From MWDV01 sp002070715 (GTDB taxonomy: Bacteria > Verrucomicrobiota > Verrucomicrobiia > Limisphaerales > MWDV01), in contig DAONTI010000008.1 of NCBI GenBank assembly GCA_035411585.1, positions 1 to 64,000 of the forward strand: DNA of 64,000 bases, given 5' to 3'. Of this stretch, positions 46,130 to 55,979 are shown one piece after another. A program made the translations under genes and the position numbers. The notes below the pieces were generated by a model that worked only from the letters and a program-made list of their open reading frames with translations, ran no database searches and had not been told where the DNA came from. Every line of letters begins with the position of its first letter. Position 1 is the stretch's first letter.

Positions 46130-46956
46130 GCACTGATTCTTTGTATGCCTGCCAACGCGCCGCAGGGCAACCCGATGTGACCGGGCGGCACTTCGCATTC
46201 GCGCGGGTTGATCCGAATCAACCGGCCGCCCAGGACTTCCACAACCTGTTCCGAGGTGGATCGGACCGTGGGAATCGCGCTTCCCGCGCCCAGTTCGATC
46301 ACCACGATTTTGGCGGCGGACCGGGCCAGCTCCGTGAGCCAGTTGGCAAAACGTTTGTGCTGCGCCGCCGTCCGTTGCTCGAGCCACAACCAGTCGCCGA
46401 ACATGAGGATGTTGGGACGGGCCAGCGCGGAACAGTAACGGCATTGGGGCATCGGCATCCGGGCGCGAAAGGCATTTTCCTCGAGGATGACGGTTTCCTC
46501 CGCCGCCTCCCAGATGGCCTCCCGGCAGGGCGTCGTGCATTGGAAATAATGGATGGACCCGTGGCATTCGACGATGCGTTCGGCGGCAAATCCGGCTTTC
46601 TGAAAGTGACCATCCACGTTGGAGGTGAAAACGAAATACCCGGCCGGTTTGGCCGTTCCGATTTCCAACAACCGATGGAACCCCGCATGGGGCGGCGTCT
46701 GCCGATATAGATTCAACCGGTGTCCGTAAAACGCCCACGCCAACCGGGGATCTTCGCGGAACACCGCAGGATTGGCCACAGCGCCAAAGGACAGCCCCCG
46801 TTCCGCGAAAACAGGATACGCCCGCCAAAAACCTTCCCGGCCCCGGAAATCGGGCAAACCGGAATCCACGCCCAACCCCGCGCCCGCCGAGATCAGCAAC
46901 GCATCGGCGGCCTGAAGCGCGGTCGCCGCTGCCTTGACTTGCTCGTTCAGGTTCAT
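46126..46956 (-). CDS. Sir2-family NAD-dependent deacetylase or NAD hydrolase
   Basis: The product has 276 residues. The NAD-binding motif is LLISAGAGLGVDSGLPDFRG. FTSNVDGHF and the catalytic His in ECHGSIH are intact. A zinc knuckle is formed by CTTPC and CRYC. The late motif ELGAGSAIPTVR corresponds to the GTS region of sirtuins. It could deacetylate proteins or act on NAD or ADP-ribose. It leads a three-gene cassette with 4-bp overlaps, so its product is probably made in step with the Smr-like and GIY-YIG proteins. Confidence 0.9.
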   Translation of the reverse strand: MNLNEQVKAAATALQAADALLISAGAGLGVDSGLPDFRGREGFWRAYPVFAERGLSFGAVANPAVFREDPRLAWAFYGHRLNLYRQTPPHAGFHRLLEIGTAKPAGYFVFTSNVDGHFQKAGFAAERIVECHGSIHYFQCTTPCREAIWEAAEETVILEENAFRARMPMPQCRYCSALARPNILMFGDWLWLEQRTAAQHKRFANWLTELARSAAKIVVIELGAGSAIPTVRSTSEQVVEVLGGRLIRINPRECEVPPGHIGLPCGALAGIQRISA

Positions 46957-47186
46957 GGATGTCTGTCAGTCTTACCGCAACTTTTCCTCTTCCGCCGGTG
47001 AACGGAAAGAACTGGGCCGTAGCCCCAGCGGTGAAACAATGTTCTATCGCCGCCGGTTTCGGGGGATACCATAACCAACCGGAGCACTGGAGGAAAGCCG
47101 CGCGGCTTCCGGGGAAAGGCCCATCCTCAACCCACCCGCCAAGCAAACCTTCGCCAAAGCGAAAGCGGCATGGTAACTTGACCGGC

Positions 47187-48467
47187 ATGATTCAGCGCAC
47201 CCTTCGCAGCATCCTTGGGCAACTTGTCCGCTGCGTCCCGGAGGAATTTTTTGCCTGGCGATCGTCACTGCTTTCCGGTTGGACCAGCGTGGCAGCGGCG
47301 GTCTTGCTGATGGTGGGAACGGGGACGTCCGTCGTCTCTCAAACTCCGGCTGGCACCACCCCGGCTTGGGCGGGAACCCATTCGCCCTGGAATCAGCCGG
47401 ATTTCTTCCCCATCGGTGTCTGGTTGCAATCGCCCGCCAACGCGGGGCGTTATCGCGCCGCCGGCATCAATACGTATGTCGGATTGTGGAAAGGGCCCAC
47501 CGAAGCGCAACTGACCGCGCTCAAGCAGGCAGGTCTCTACGTGATTTGCGACCAGAACAAAGTCGCCTTACGCAACCTCGACCAGTCCAGCATTATTGCC
47601 TGGATGCACGGGGATGAGCCGGACAACGCCCAGTCGCTCGGCGAAGGACGGGGTTGGGGACCGCCCATTCCTCCCGCGCAAATTGTGGCGGATTATCACC
47701 GGCTGCGCGCGGCGGATCCCACCCGCCCGGTCTTGCTCAATCTGGGGCAGGGCGTGGCGTGGGACGGCTGGCATGGCCGCGGCGTCCGCAGCAATCACCC
47801 GGAGGATTACCCCGAATACCTCAAAGGCTGCGACATCGCTTCTTTCGATATCTACCCCGCCGTGCATGACCGCCCGGCGGTGGCGGGCAACCTCTGGTTT
47901 GTCGCCCGCGGGGTGGAACGGCTGATCCGTTGGGGGGAAGGCAAAAAACCGGTCTGGACCTGCATCGAATGCACGCACATCAGCAATCCCGCGCGGAAAG
48001 CCACGCCGCATGAAGTGCGGGCCGAAGTTTGGATGGCGCTCATCCACGGCGCGCGTGGATTGATTTATTTCGTTCACCAGTTCAAACCCCGGTTTATCGA
48101 AGCCGCGCTGTTGACCGACCCGGAAATGCTGGCCGCCGTGACCGCCCTCAACCGGCAAATCCAGGAACTCGCTCCGGTGTTGAACCGCCCCACTGTGGCC
48201 AACGGGGTGCGCGTGCAGGAACTCGATCCCGACGTGCCGGTTGCCACCATAGTCAAACGATACCAGGGCGCGACCTATCTCTTCGCTGTGGCAATGCGCA
48301 ATGGTGCCACCCCGGCGACCTTCACGATCCCCGGGTTTGGCAGCGGGCATCCCGTCGAAGTCCTCGGCGAAAACCGGAAACTGACAACGAAGGACAGCCG
48401 TTTCACCGACCATTTCAAACCTTGGGACGTGCATTTGTATCGGTTACCGGCAACGCCCCAACCTTGA
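47187..48467 (+). CDS. Secreted glycoside hydrolase-like TIM-barrel protein
   Basis: The product has 426 residues. A hydrophobic stretch (VAAAVLLMVGTGTSVVSQ, residues about 35-52) is a signal peptide with a long n-region, or a membrane anchor. The barrel shows FFPIGVWLQSPANAGRYRAAGINTY split over early strands, then IIAWMHGDEPDN, DIASFDIYPAVHD, VWTCIECTHIS and ARGLIYFVHQF. These strand-end acidic residues resemble clan-A glycosidases, but no single family is clear. A short beta-domain ends the protein. It is divergent from the sir2 cassette. Confidence 0.65.
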   Translation: MIQRTLRSILGQLVRCVPEEFFAWRSSLLSGWTSVAAAVLLMVGTGTSVVSQTPAGTTPAWAGTHSPWNQPDFFPIGVWLQSPANAGRYRAAGINTYVGLWKGPTEAQLTALKQAGLYVICDQNKVALRNLDQSSIIAWMHGDEPDNAQSLGEGRGWGPPIPPAQIVADYHRLRAADPTRPVLLNLGQGVAWDGWHGRGVRSNHPEDYPEYLKGCDIASFDIYPAVHDRPAVAGNLWFVARGVERLIRWGEGKKPVWTCIECTHISNPARKATPHEVRAEVWMALIHGARGLIYFVHQFKPRFIEAALLTDPEMLAAVTALNRQIQELAPVLNRPTVANGVRVQELDPDVPVATIVKRYQGATYLFAVAMRNGATPATFTIPGFGSGHPVEVLGENRKLTTKDSRFTDHFKPWDVHLYRLPATPQP

Positions 48468-48615
48468 ACCCACGGCGCCAGCGTCGGAGAAGTTTTCGGC
48501 TGCTGATCACCTTCAAGCCTGGGAGCGGATGTGCGCCATCCGGCCCGGCGACTTGGCGGCTTCGTTGACACCGTGCGGGTCGGTTGTTACCGTCCGCTCC
48601 CGCTAGGAAGCTGCA

Positions 48616-51465
48616 ATGGATTACAAAAACACGCTGAATCTACCGCGCACCGACTTCCCGATGAAGGCCGATCTGGTCACCCGGGAGCCGGCGCGCTTGA
48701 AGCAATGGGAAACCGCCGGACTGTATGCGAAAATTCAGGCCGACCGCGCCGGCGCGCCCCGGTTCGTGCTGCACGACGGCCCGCCCTTCGCCAACGGCGA
48801 CGTCCACATCGGCACCGCCCTGAACAAGATTCTCAAGGACATCATCATCAAATACAAAACCCTGCGCGGCTTCAGCGCGCCCTATGTGCCGGGATGGGAT
48901 TGCCACGGGTTGCCGATCGAATTCAAGGTGTCGCAGGAACTGCGTCAAGCCGGCGACACGAGCGCCGATGCCGCTGTCATCCGTCCGGCGTGCGAGGCGT
49001 ATGCCCGCAAGTTCATTGACATCCAGCGCGCGCAATTCAAACGCCTGGGCGTGCTGGGCGATTGGGACAATCCTTATCTCACGTTGAACAAGGAATACGA
49101 GGCGGACGAGCTGCGGTTGTTCGCGGACCTCGTGGCCCAAGGTTTCGTTTATCGCGGCAAAAAGCCGGTGTATTGGAGTATCCCCTGCCGCACCGCGCTG
49201 GCCGAGGCGGAGGTGGAATACCGGGATCACGTCAGCCAAAGCATCTTTGTGAAATTTCCCCTCGTGGGACGCCCCGGTGTGAGCCTCGTCATCTGGACGA
49301 CAACGCCGTGGACGTTGCCCGCGAATCTGGCGGTGGCCTACAACTCATCGTTCAGTTACGCGCTGGTGCGCGTTGGCAACGAGGAATTCATCGTCTCGGC
49401 GCTGTTGCTGACGGCGGTGGCCGAACAATGTCGCTGGCGGGATTACCAGATCATCCGCCATCTCGACGGCAGCCACCTGAGCCAATTGGAATATCAACAC
49501 CCCTTTTGTTCGCGGACCGGTCGCCTCTTCGCGGGCGATAGTTTTGTGACCAACGATACCGGCACGGGCTTCGTCCACATCGCCCCCGGCCACGGCATGG
49601 ACGACTATCATCTCGGCCTGGCGCAGGGGCTGCCCATTTATTCGCCGGTGGATGACGACGGACGATTCACGCACACCAGCGACTTACCCGCCGCGCAACA
49701 GATGCCGGCGGAGATGCTCGGTAAAGCCATCCTGGAAAAACACGGGCGGAGCGACGCGAACGAGGTGGTGTTGGACGCCCTGCGTGCGCGCCAAGCCTTG
49801 TTGCATCAGGAGAATTATTCCCACAGCTACCCACATTGCTGGCGCAGCAAAACGCCCATCATCTTCCGGGCGATGGATCAATGGTTCATCAAAATTGATC
49901 ATGTGGTGACGAACGGCGCCCTCGCGGCCCGGTCGCCCGCCGTCACTTTTCGCGAGCGCGCGCTCGCCGAGATTGATCGCGTGCGGTGGATTCCCGATTG
50001 GGGCGTCAACCGCATCAAGAGCGCCGTGCAGTCGCGGCCGGATTGGTGCATCAGCCGCCAACGCGCCTGGGGCGTGCCGTTTCCGGCGTTTTACGATGCG
50101 CAGGGCAACGCCATCCTCGACGCCCAAATTATCCGCAATTTCGCAGACCTCGTACAGCAGCACGGGGCCAATGTGTGGTTTGAAAAAACGGCGGAGCAAT
50201 TGTGGTCCGCCCTGCGCCCCCCAAACTGGAACGGGCCGGAAGCCGCGACCAAATCCAACGACACCCTTGATGTGTGGATTGACTCCGGGGTTTCGTCACA
50301 CGCGGTGATCGCGCGGCGTCCGGAACTGCGCGGTGCCGACCGGCCGTTCCAATGCGACGTCTATCTCGAAGGCTCGGACCAGCACCGCGGCTGGTTTCAA
50401 TCCTCGCTGCTGCTGTCGCTGGCCGGCAACGGAGCCGCGCCGTTCAAGACGGTGTTAACCCACGGCTTCATGGTGGACGCCGACCGGGAAAAAATTTCCA
50501 AGAGCCAGCAAAGCCAGGGCGGTTATGAAAAACCGCAGACCGCCGAGGCCTACGTGAAGAAATGGGGCGCGGACATCGTGCGTCTCTGGGTGGCGTCGCA
50601 GGATTACCGGAACGACATCATCGTGAGCGAAGAGCGCATCGCCAAAGTGGCCGAAACCTATCGCGGCCTCCGCAACGCCCTGCGTTACCAGTTGTCGAAT
50701 CTCTACGACTTCGATCCCGCTCGGCAGGCTGTGCCCGACGATCAACTCACCGGATTGGACCGGTGGATTCTCGGCGAGTTTGCCCAATTGGAGAGCGACG
50801 TCCTCGCCGCCTACGACGCCTACGAATTCCACGTCGTCTATCAAAAGATCAGCCAGTTCGTCGCCGTGGAACTTTCCGCGATTTACCACGACGTCATCAA
50901 GGACCGCTGCTACACCGACGCCGCGAATTCGCCGCGTCGCCGCTCGACGCAAACCACCCTGCACCGCCTGGTCACGGGGCTATGCCAGATGCTTTCGCCC
51001 ATCCTGGCTTTCACCGCGGATGAGGCGTGGGCGTTTGTGCCCGGCAAACCGGCCGCCTCGGTCCACAGCGGCGACTGGCAACCGCAACCCTTCGTCCGTT
51101 CGGAAGCCGAAGTGGCGGCGTGGAAGAACCTGTTTAAGTTGCGCGAGCTGGCGCTGCCGGCGCTGGAAAAAGCCCGGCAAGCCAAGGCCATCGGCAAAGC
51201 ATTGGAAGCCCGGTTGACGTTCCAAGGTCCCGGCTCCTTGTTGGTGGAAGCGAAAGCCCATGAAGCGGCTCTGCGCGAATTGCTGAACATTTCCCAGGTG
51301 CAATTTGAAGAAAACGCCGGGAGCGAAGTCACCGTCTCCGTGGCCAAAGCCGACGGAGAAAAATGCGCGCGTTGCTGGCATTGGGAAACGGACGTGGGCC
51401 AGCACGCCGAACATCCGACGCTTTGCGCGCGTTGCGTGGCCGCCGTGCAAACTGCGGAAGCGTGA
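48616..51465 (+). CDS. ileS: Isoleucyl-tRNA synthetase
   Basis: The product has 949 residues and is a class I synthetase. The HIGH motif is ANGDVHIGTALNK and the KMSKS motif is EKISKSQQS. The editing domain includes TTTPWTLPANLAVAY and NDTGTGFVHIAPGHG. The anticodon-binding part is complete, and the C-terminal zinc knuckle is CARCWHWE with LCARC, so this is the bacterial short-zinc type. The start MDYKNTLNLPRTDFPMK is typical. In the 148 bp before it no T-box or other leader structure was recognised. Confidence 0.97.
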   Translation: MDYKNTLNLPRTDFPMKADLVTREPARLKQWETAGLYAKIQADRAGAPRFVLHDGPPFANGDVHIGTALNKILKDIIIKYKTLRGFSAPYVPGWDCHGLPIEFKVSQELRQAGDTSADAAVIRPACEAYARKFIDIQRAQFKRLGVLGDWDNPYLTLNKEYEADELRLFADLVAQGFVYRGKKPVYWSIPCRTALAEAEVEYRDHVSQSIFVKFPLVGRPGVSLVIWTTTPWTLPANLAVAYNSSFSYALVRVGNEEFIVSALLLTAVAEQCRWRDYQIIRHLDGSHLSQLEYQHPFCSRTGRLFAGDSFVTNDTGTGFVHIAPGHGMDDYHLGLAQGLPIYSPVDDDGRFTHTSDLPAAQQMPAEMLGKAILEKHGRSDANEVVLDALRARQALLHQENYSHSYPHCWRSKTPIIFRAMDQWFIKIDHVVTNGALAARSPAVTFRERALAEIDRVRWIPDWGVNRIKSAVQSRPDWCISRQRAWGVPFPAFYDAQGNAILDAQIIRNFADLVQQHGANVWFEKTAEQLWSALRPPNWNGPEAATKSNDTLDVWIDSGVSSHAVIARRPELRGADRPFQCDVYLEGSDQHRGWFQSSLLLSLAGNGAAPFKTVLTHGFMVDADREKISKSQQSQGGYEKPQTAEAYVKKWGADIVRLWVASQDYRNDIIVSEERIAKVAETYRGLRNALRYQLSNLYDFDPARQAVPDDQLTGLDRWILGEFAQLESDVLAAYDAYEFHVVYQKISQFVAVELSAIYHDVIKDRCYTDAANSPRRRSTQTTLHRLVTGLCQMLSPILAFTADEAWAFVPGKPAASVHSGDWQPQPFVRSEAEVAAWKNLFKLRELALPALEKARQAKAIGKALEARLTFQGPGSLLVEAKAHEAALRELLNISQVQFEENAGSEVTVSVAKADGEKCARCWHWETDVGQHAEHPTLCARCVAAVQTAEA

Positions 51466-51622
51466 TGCCAGAAACTGAGTGAGCGAGGCGCTCCCTCCGT
51501 TTCTCGCCAACCTGCTTACTGATCAAATGGCCGCAGCGCATCCGTTCCCTTCGGATGGCGGCGAAGCACTATGTTCGAATTAATCGTGCTGGGGATTCGT
51601 TGCGAGTAGAAACCGACGCGGC

Positions 51623-54331
51623 TCACGGCGAATTGATTCGGTAAAAGCGAGTCGGGAAATTGGTTGCCTGCCAGTCGGTGAAGGGCAGCGTGCCGTTCCC
51701 ACTCGCCTGGTTGGTGATGAGTGGCGTCCAACTGACGGGAGGCGTCAAGCCCGGCGCAGTTTCCAAGATCAAGGTTTGGCCGGGCGCGCCAGTGAGGACC
51801 AGACTGATGTTGCCATCCGGCAGCCGCGCCACGCTGCTGAAGGCGGTCGGGCCGCTGGGTGCTGGCGGTGCAACCCCCCAGAATTGCACTTCGGCCACAT
51901 TGCACCACCCATCGTCAGGCCCGAGGTAGCGCACATAACGGAACGGCGTGGGATTGGCGATGTTCATCGTGGTCAATTTGCCCGTGGGCGGCAGGGTGGT
52001 TACCGTGCCGAGCGTTACGACGCCGGAGCTGAAATCCGGCACGTTGGCGCCCTGAAACTTGCCGCCGAGCATGCGGCCGACCTGACCATCCCGCGGACAA
52101 TAACGCACCTGCCGGATGGATTTGGCGGTGCCGAGATCCAGTCCGGCCCAATCGCCGCTGCCATTGGCGGCATCATAAAAGGTGGTGAGGTTGTTATCGA
52201 AGACGTTGGAAATGGTATTGCCGCAGCACCACGTGCCCGACGTGCCAATGATGCTGCCCGATAGTTTTGCCGGTCCAACGGGTTGCGCCTGAACTTCGGG
52301 TGAATCCGCGCTCTCACCAATCGCGTTCACGGCCGAGACCACGTAGTAATAGGTGGTGCCCACGGTGCGGCCGTTATCCGTAAAAGTGGTGGTGGTTAAT
52401 CCGCTGGCGATGGTGGTGTAGGGCCCGCCGCTGTTGCCGGCGCGTTTGACGTTGTAGCCGGTGGCGAACGCCGGGGCGCGCCATCCCAGCATCACTTGGG
52501 TGCTGCTGACGCCGGAGGCGGTCACATCCCAAGGTGTGTGCGGCGCGGAGGGTGCGCCACCCCAGAATTCAATTTCCGCAAGATTGCAGGAACCGTTGGT
52601 GGGTCCAAGGTAACGCACGTAACGGTAGGCGGTGTTGTTGCTGATTAGTTGCGTGGTCAATACGCCTTCTGGTGGGGTGGCATTGATGGTAAACAGCGTT
52701 ACGACGTCGCTGCTGAAGTCGGCCGTGGAAGACGCCTGAATTTGACCGCCATTCATGCGTCCGGCGAAACCGGTGCGCGGACAATAGCGAACCTTGGTGA
52801 CCACCAAGTTTGATCCCGCGCCGAGGTCCAGCCCAACCCAGTCACCGGTTTCATTGGCCGCGTCGTAGTAAGTGTTCAGGTTGCCGTCCAACGCCTTGTG
52901 AAACGTGTTATTGCAACACCATGTGCCCGGCGTGCCGATGCCAGTGCCGGTCAGTTTGGTGGACGGTTTTTCGCCTTGCAGATAAACGATGCCGATGGCG
53001 GGTCGTCCCGTGCTGTCCACGATCCGGTAATTGAACCAATCCATTTCCGCATGGTCGGCCACGCCTTGCACGCGAAGTTGGCCGGACTCGAGCGTTACGG
53101 CACCGCCCAAACTGGTGGTGGCGTCGAAGCTTTGCAGGGAAATCGCGTCGCCATTGGCGTCGTGATCATTGGCCATTACGTTGAACAACGCCGAGCCGCC
53201 GACCACCACGTTGCCGAAATCCAGCGAAGCCCGCGGCGGCAGCGGATAGGTGTAGCTGCCGAGATTGTCCAAAATGCCCAGCTTATCCTGGCGCTGATTC
53301 AGGACACGGGCGAGTTCCGGACTGGAAAAACGGCCGAGCGTGTTGCCGGACATGATGGTCGGCCCTTCCGGCGAGTTTCCTTCGTAATGGCCCGCGCCCC
53401 AGTTATGCCCCGCTTCATGCCGCCAATAGACATTGAAATCGCCGTTGCCCTCGCTGTCGTTGATGGAATAGCGAATGGACGAGCCGATCACGCCCACCCA
53501 CGCCAGGCCGCCGCCCACCGAATCCGCAAACGCCCCGGCCGCCAGATCGTGCGTGCTGGGCGGCAGGACGTTGTTCCATTGGTCGGCCAGTTTATTCAAC
53601 AGATCACCTCCGGTCAGACCTTGATACGGATCCTGCGCCTGACTGGCGCGAATGACGATGCGACCGAGCCGATGCAGAATGCCGGCGTCGCGCAGGTAAT
53701 ACATGTTGGCGCAGATCACGGAGTATTCGATGATGTCAATGTCGTCATCCACATTGAAGCCGCTGCGCGCCAGATGTTCGTAGGAGGAATCCACGCCCAC
53801 TTCCGCGGCGTAAACCGAGCTGCCAGCGCCGCCGGGGCCGACGGTGAAACCCGGCCAGTGTTTGGACCAGGAAGAACTGCCGCGCGTCGAGAGGGAGTTG
53901 CCGTCCGTGAACCATTCCACCTGATTTTCAAAGCAAACGCGGGCGAGCAATTTGCCGTTGGCTTTGAGTACGGCAGCGGCGAGCGCGCCGGGCTGACCGC
54001 GCACCGCGCCGAGATACGTGCGTTCGGGCGGGGCCGTGTAAGGATCAAAGCCGCCGGAGTTATTTTGCACCACCACGCTGAAATGCGGACTGCGGATGGG
54101 GTGCAGGGTGAAATCCACCGTCACCACGTTCGCACCGTTGGTGAGGCTGGCCGTGAACGTGGCGGGCGGGGTTTGAGCGCGCGCCGCGCTGATCAAGATC
54201 AACCAACCGCAAAGGATCAGCGCACTGGTCCAGGCTGGGACCCGGGCTGGCTCAGTTCCTGGGTGCCGATGCCTTATCGCAGATGCGCGAAGATGCCGGA
54301 GATGGCCGGCAGGCGATGTGAGTTGTTTCAT
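51623..54331 (-). CDS. Secreted metzincin metalloprotease with two discoidin domains
   Basis: The product has 902 residues with a long signal segment (SALILCGWLILISAARAQ). The catalytic domain has the metzincin motif H305-E-A-G-H-N-W-G-A-G-H315, preceded by AADQ-like helices and followed by GPTIMSGNT (Met-turn). Cadherin-like and F5/8 type C (discoidin) domains follow. The two discoidin copies begin GTPGTWCCNNTFHKALDG and GTSGTWCCGNTISNVFD and flank an FN3 domain. The end (LILETAPGLTPPVSWTPL and TRFYRINSP) matches the terminal module of the LamG protein at 19702. It probably cleaves extracellular proteins or matrix. Confidence 0.88.
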   Translation of the reverse strand: MKQLTSPAGHLRHLRASAIRHRHPGTEPARVPAWTSALILCGWLILISAARAQTPPATFTASLTNGANVVTVDFTLHPIRSPHFSVVVQNNSGGFDPYTAPPERTYLGAVRGQPGALAAAVLKANGKLLARVCFENQVEWFTDGNSLSTRGSSSWSKHWPGFTVGPGGAGSSVYAAEVGVDSSYEHLARSGFNVDDDIDIIEYSVICANMYYLRDAGILHRLGRIVIRASQAQDPYQGLTGGDLLNKLADQWNNVLPPSTHDLAAGAFADSVGGGLAWVGVIGSSIRYSINDSEGNGDFNVYWRHEAGHNWGAGHYEGNSPEGPTIMSGNTLGRFSSPELARVLNQRQDKLGILDNLGSYTYPLPPRASLDFGNVVVGGSALFNVMANDHDANGDAISLQSFDATTSLGGAVTLESGQLRVQGVADHAEMDWFNYRIVDSTGRPAIGIVYLQGEKPSTKLTGTGIGTPGTWCCNNTFHKALDGNLNTYYDAANETGDWVGLDLGAGSNLVVTKVRYCPRTGFAGRMNGGQIQASSTADFSSDVVTLFTINATPPEGVLTTQLISNNTAYRYVRYLGPTNGSCNLAEIEFWGGAPSAPHTPWDVTASGVSSTQVMLGWRAPAFATGYNVKRAGNSGGPYTTIASGLTTTTFTDNGRTVGTTYYYVVSAVNAIGESADSPEVQAQPVGPAKLSGSIIGTSGTWCCGNTISNVFDNNLTTFYDAANGSGDWAGLDLGTAKSIRQVRYCPRDGQVGRMLGGKFQGANVPDFSSGVVTLGTVTTLPPTGKLTTMNIANPTPFRYVRYLGPDDGWCNVAEVQFWGVAPPAPSGPTAFSSVARLPDGNISLVLTGAPGQTLILETAPGLTPPVSWTPLITNQASGNGTLPFTDWQATNFPTRFYRINSP

Positions 54332-54551
54332 GGATAAAAATGGTGGCCGGATAACGTTTGCTTGCGGCGGCAGGTTCCCTTCCGAAACCCATCGGGCGGC
54401 GCTCGAAGCACATCCACTGACTGGCGTGTGTCGGCGCTGGAGACGGGAACCACGTTCCGTTTTTCAGTACCAATTTCACATCCAGCGGCGGGCGACAAGC
54501 TCACAGTCCGCATCCGCCATGGGCGACTACCGGCAATGGCCGCGCGGGGCT

Positions 54552-54896
54552 TCACCCGGGCGGCCAGCCGAGCGAGCGACCGCCGAGCAGATGTCCGTGC
54601 AAGTGCGGCACCGCTTCGCCGGCATCCGGACCGTTGTTGAAAACCAGGCGAAACCCGGATTCGCCCAAGCCGAGTTGCCGCGCCACTTCCGCCGCTTTCA
54701 AGAGCAGATGCCCGAGTATGGCGGCATCCTCGGGCCGCGCGCCGGCGAGATTGGGGATGGGCCGTTTCGGAACGATCAAGACATGCGTGGGCGCCTGCGG
54801 CGCAATATCGCGAAAGGCAAGCACCACGTCATCTTCATAGACGATGTTGGCCGGGATCTCGCGAGCCGCGATTTTTTCAAACAAGGTTTTGCTCAT
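54552..54896 (-). CDS. HIT-family nucleotide-binding protein
   Basis: The product has 114 residues. The start MSKTLFEKIAAREIPA is supported by a strong AGGAGG Shine-Dalgarno sequence, rare in this window. The histidine triad is PHLHGHLLGG. The pattern IVYEDDVVLAFRDIAPQAP is typical of the HINT/protein-kinase-C-interacting branch, which hydrolyses adenosine phosphoramidates. It lies 35 bp after the unknown protein gene in the nrdR operon. Confidence 0.95.
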   Translation of the reverse strand: MSKTLFEKIAAREIPANIVYEDDVVLAFRDIAPQAPTHVLIVPKRPIPNLAGARPEDAAILGHLLLKAAEVARQLGLGESGFRLVFNNGPDAGEAVPHLHGHLLGGRSLGWPPG

Positions 54897-54931
54897 GCTT
54901 GCTTCCTCCTTTCCAGCCGTTGTCCGCGGAT

Positions 54932-55486
54932 TCATTCCACCAACAACGCGCAATCTTTTCCCGCGCGATCCGCCACCGCGCAGGCGCGCAGATACGCGAC
55001 AATCCGGTCGCGCAAAGCCTGGCATCGCGGACTCCAGCGCCGGGCGCCGGTCAGTTGTTTGACGCAACCGCGCAGTCCGTGAAAACGCAGCAGCCGCGGC
55101 GCGGTGCGCAGCCGGTGCCGCAGTTCATCCCGCAACCGGGTAAAGAACAGCAATTCGGTGCCGTGGGCGTCCGCCGCGAGCTGGTCAAGGTCCGCTTCCG
55201 GCACATACTGGCCCGGCAACGGTTCGCGCCTCGCGTCGGTCTCCGGCAAAAAACTGCGGAGCACGTATTCCACCGCCGCGGCGAATTCCGTTACCGTCAC
55301 GGTTTCCCGGTGGAGTTCATAACGAAAGAAATGAAACACCGCCTGAAGGGCCTGCCGCAGAAAATCAGCGTCGAATGGCAAATCATCATCACTGGCCAGC
55401 TCAACAGTGAGCGTGGCGGCTGAAAACGGCACATATTCACCGGAGCGCAGGGCAAACAGGAGATGATCGGAGGCGAGGCGAATCAT
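54932..55486 (-). CDS. Protein of unknown function in the nrdR operon
   Basis: The product has 184 residues. The start overlaps the nrdR stop by 4 bp (ATGA). It begins MIRLASDHLLFALRSGEYVP, which could be an ATP-cone-like or swapped-hairpin segment, but no family was recognised. It is rich in Arg and Leu and predicted mostly helical, with no signal peptide or membrane helix. Tight coupling to nrdR suggests a linked role in nucleotide metabolism or in a complex, which is only an inference. Confidence 0.75.
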   Translation of the reverse strand: MIRLASDHLLFALRSGEYVPFSAATLTVELASDDDLPFDADFLRQALQAVFHFFRYELHRETVTVTEFAAAVEYVLRSFLPETDARREPLPGQYVPEADLDQLAADAHGTELLFFTRLRDELRHRLRTAPRLLRFHGLRGCVKQLTGARRWSPRCQALRDRIVAYLRACAVADRAGKDCALLVE

Positions 55487-55938
55487 TGCGTCCCCTCCAG
55501 TTTTTTCACTTCCTGCACAAAATCCGTGGCTTCCTGAAACCGGCGATACACACTGGCGAACCGGACATACGCCACCTGATCCAGCTTCCGAAGTTCTTCC
55601 ATGAGCGTGTGACCGATGGCATCGGCGGGGACCTCGTGCTCGTATTGGTCGGTGATTTGACGGATGACCCGGTCCAGCAATGCTTCGATGGCTTCGTGGC
55701 TGATGGGGCGTTTTTGGCAGGCCTTCTTGATGCCGGAGAGCAGTTTGTCCCGGGAAAATCCCTCCCGCCGGCCGTCGCGCTTGAGGACCATCAACTCCTC
55801 GTGCTCGATTTGTTCGTACGTGGTAAAACGATAACCGCAGGCTTCACACTCACGGCGTCGGCGGATGGTTGCCCCCTCGCGCGAGGCGCGGGAATCCACC
55901 ACCCGATCTTCCTGACCACCACATTTCGGACAACGCAT
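55483..55938 (-). CDS. nrdR: Transcriptional repressor NrdR
   Basis: The product has 151 residues and represses ribonucleotide reductase genes in response to ATP/dATP. The zinc ribbon is MRCPKCGGQEDRVVDSR with CEACGYRFTTYE. The ATP cone follows (VLKRDGRREGFSRDKLLSGI). Length and motifs are canonical. The start MRCPKC was chosen over a longer frame. A candidate NrdR box 42 bp upstream suggests autoregulation. It heads a transcript with the unknown protein and the HIT protein. Confidence 0.97.
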   Translation of the reverse strand: MRCPKCGGQEDRVVDSRASREGATIRRRRECEACGYRFTTYEQIEHEELMVLKRDGRREGFSRDKLLSGIKKACQKRPISHEAIEALLDRVIRQITDQYEHEVPADAIGHTLMEELRKLDQVAYVRFASVYRRFQEATDFVQEVKKLEGTQ

Positions 55939-55979
55939 ACAGCTCGTAACACCGTCGGTTGCGGTTGCTCGTTTGTAAC

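Noticed and set aside
48468..48615. Possible T-box leader before ileS
   Set aside because: No T-box consensus, specifier loop or terminator/antiterminator pair was found.
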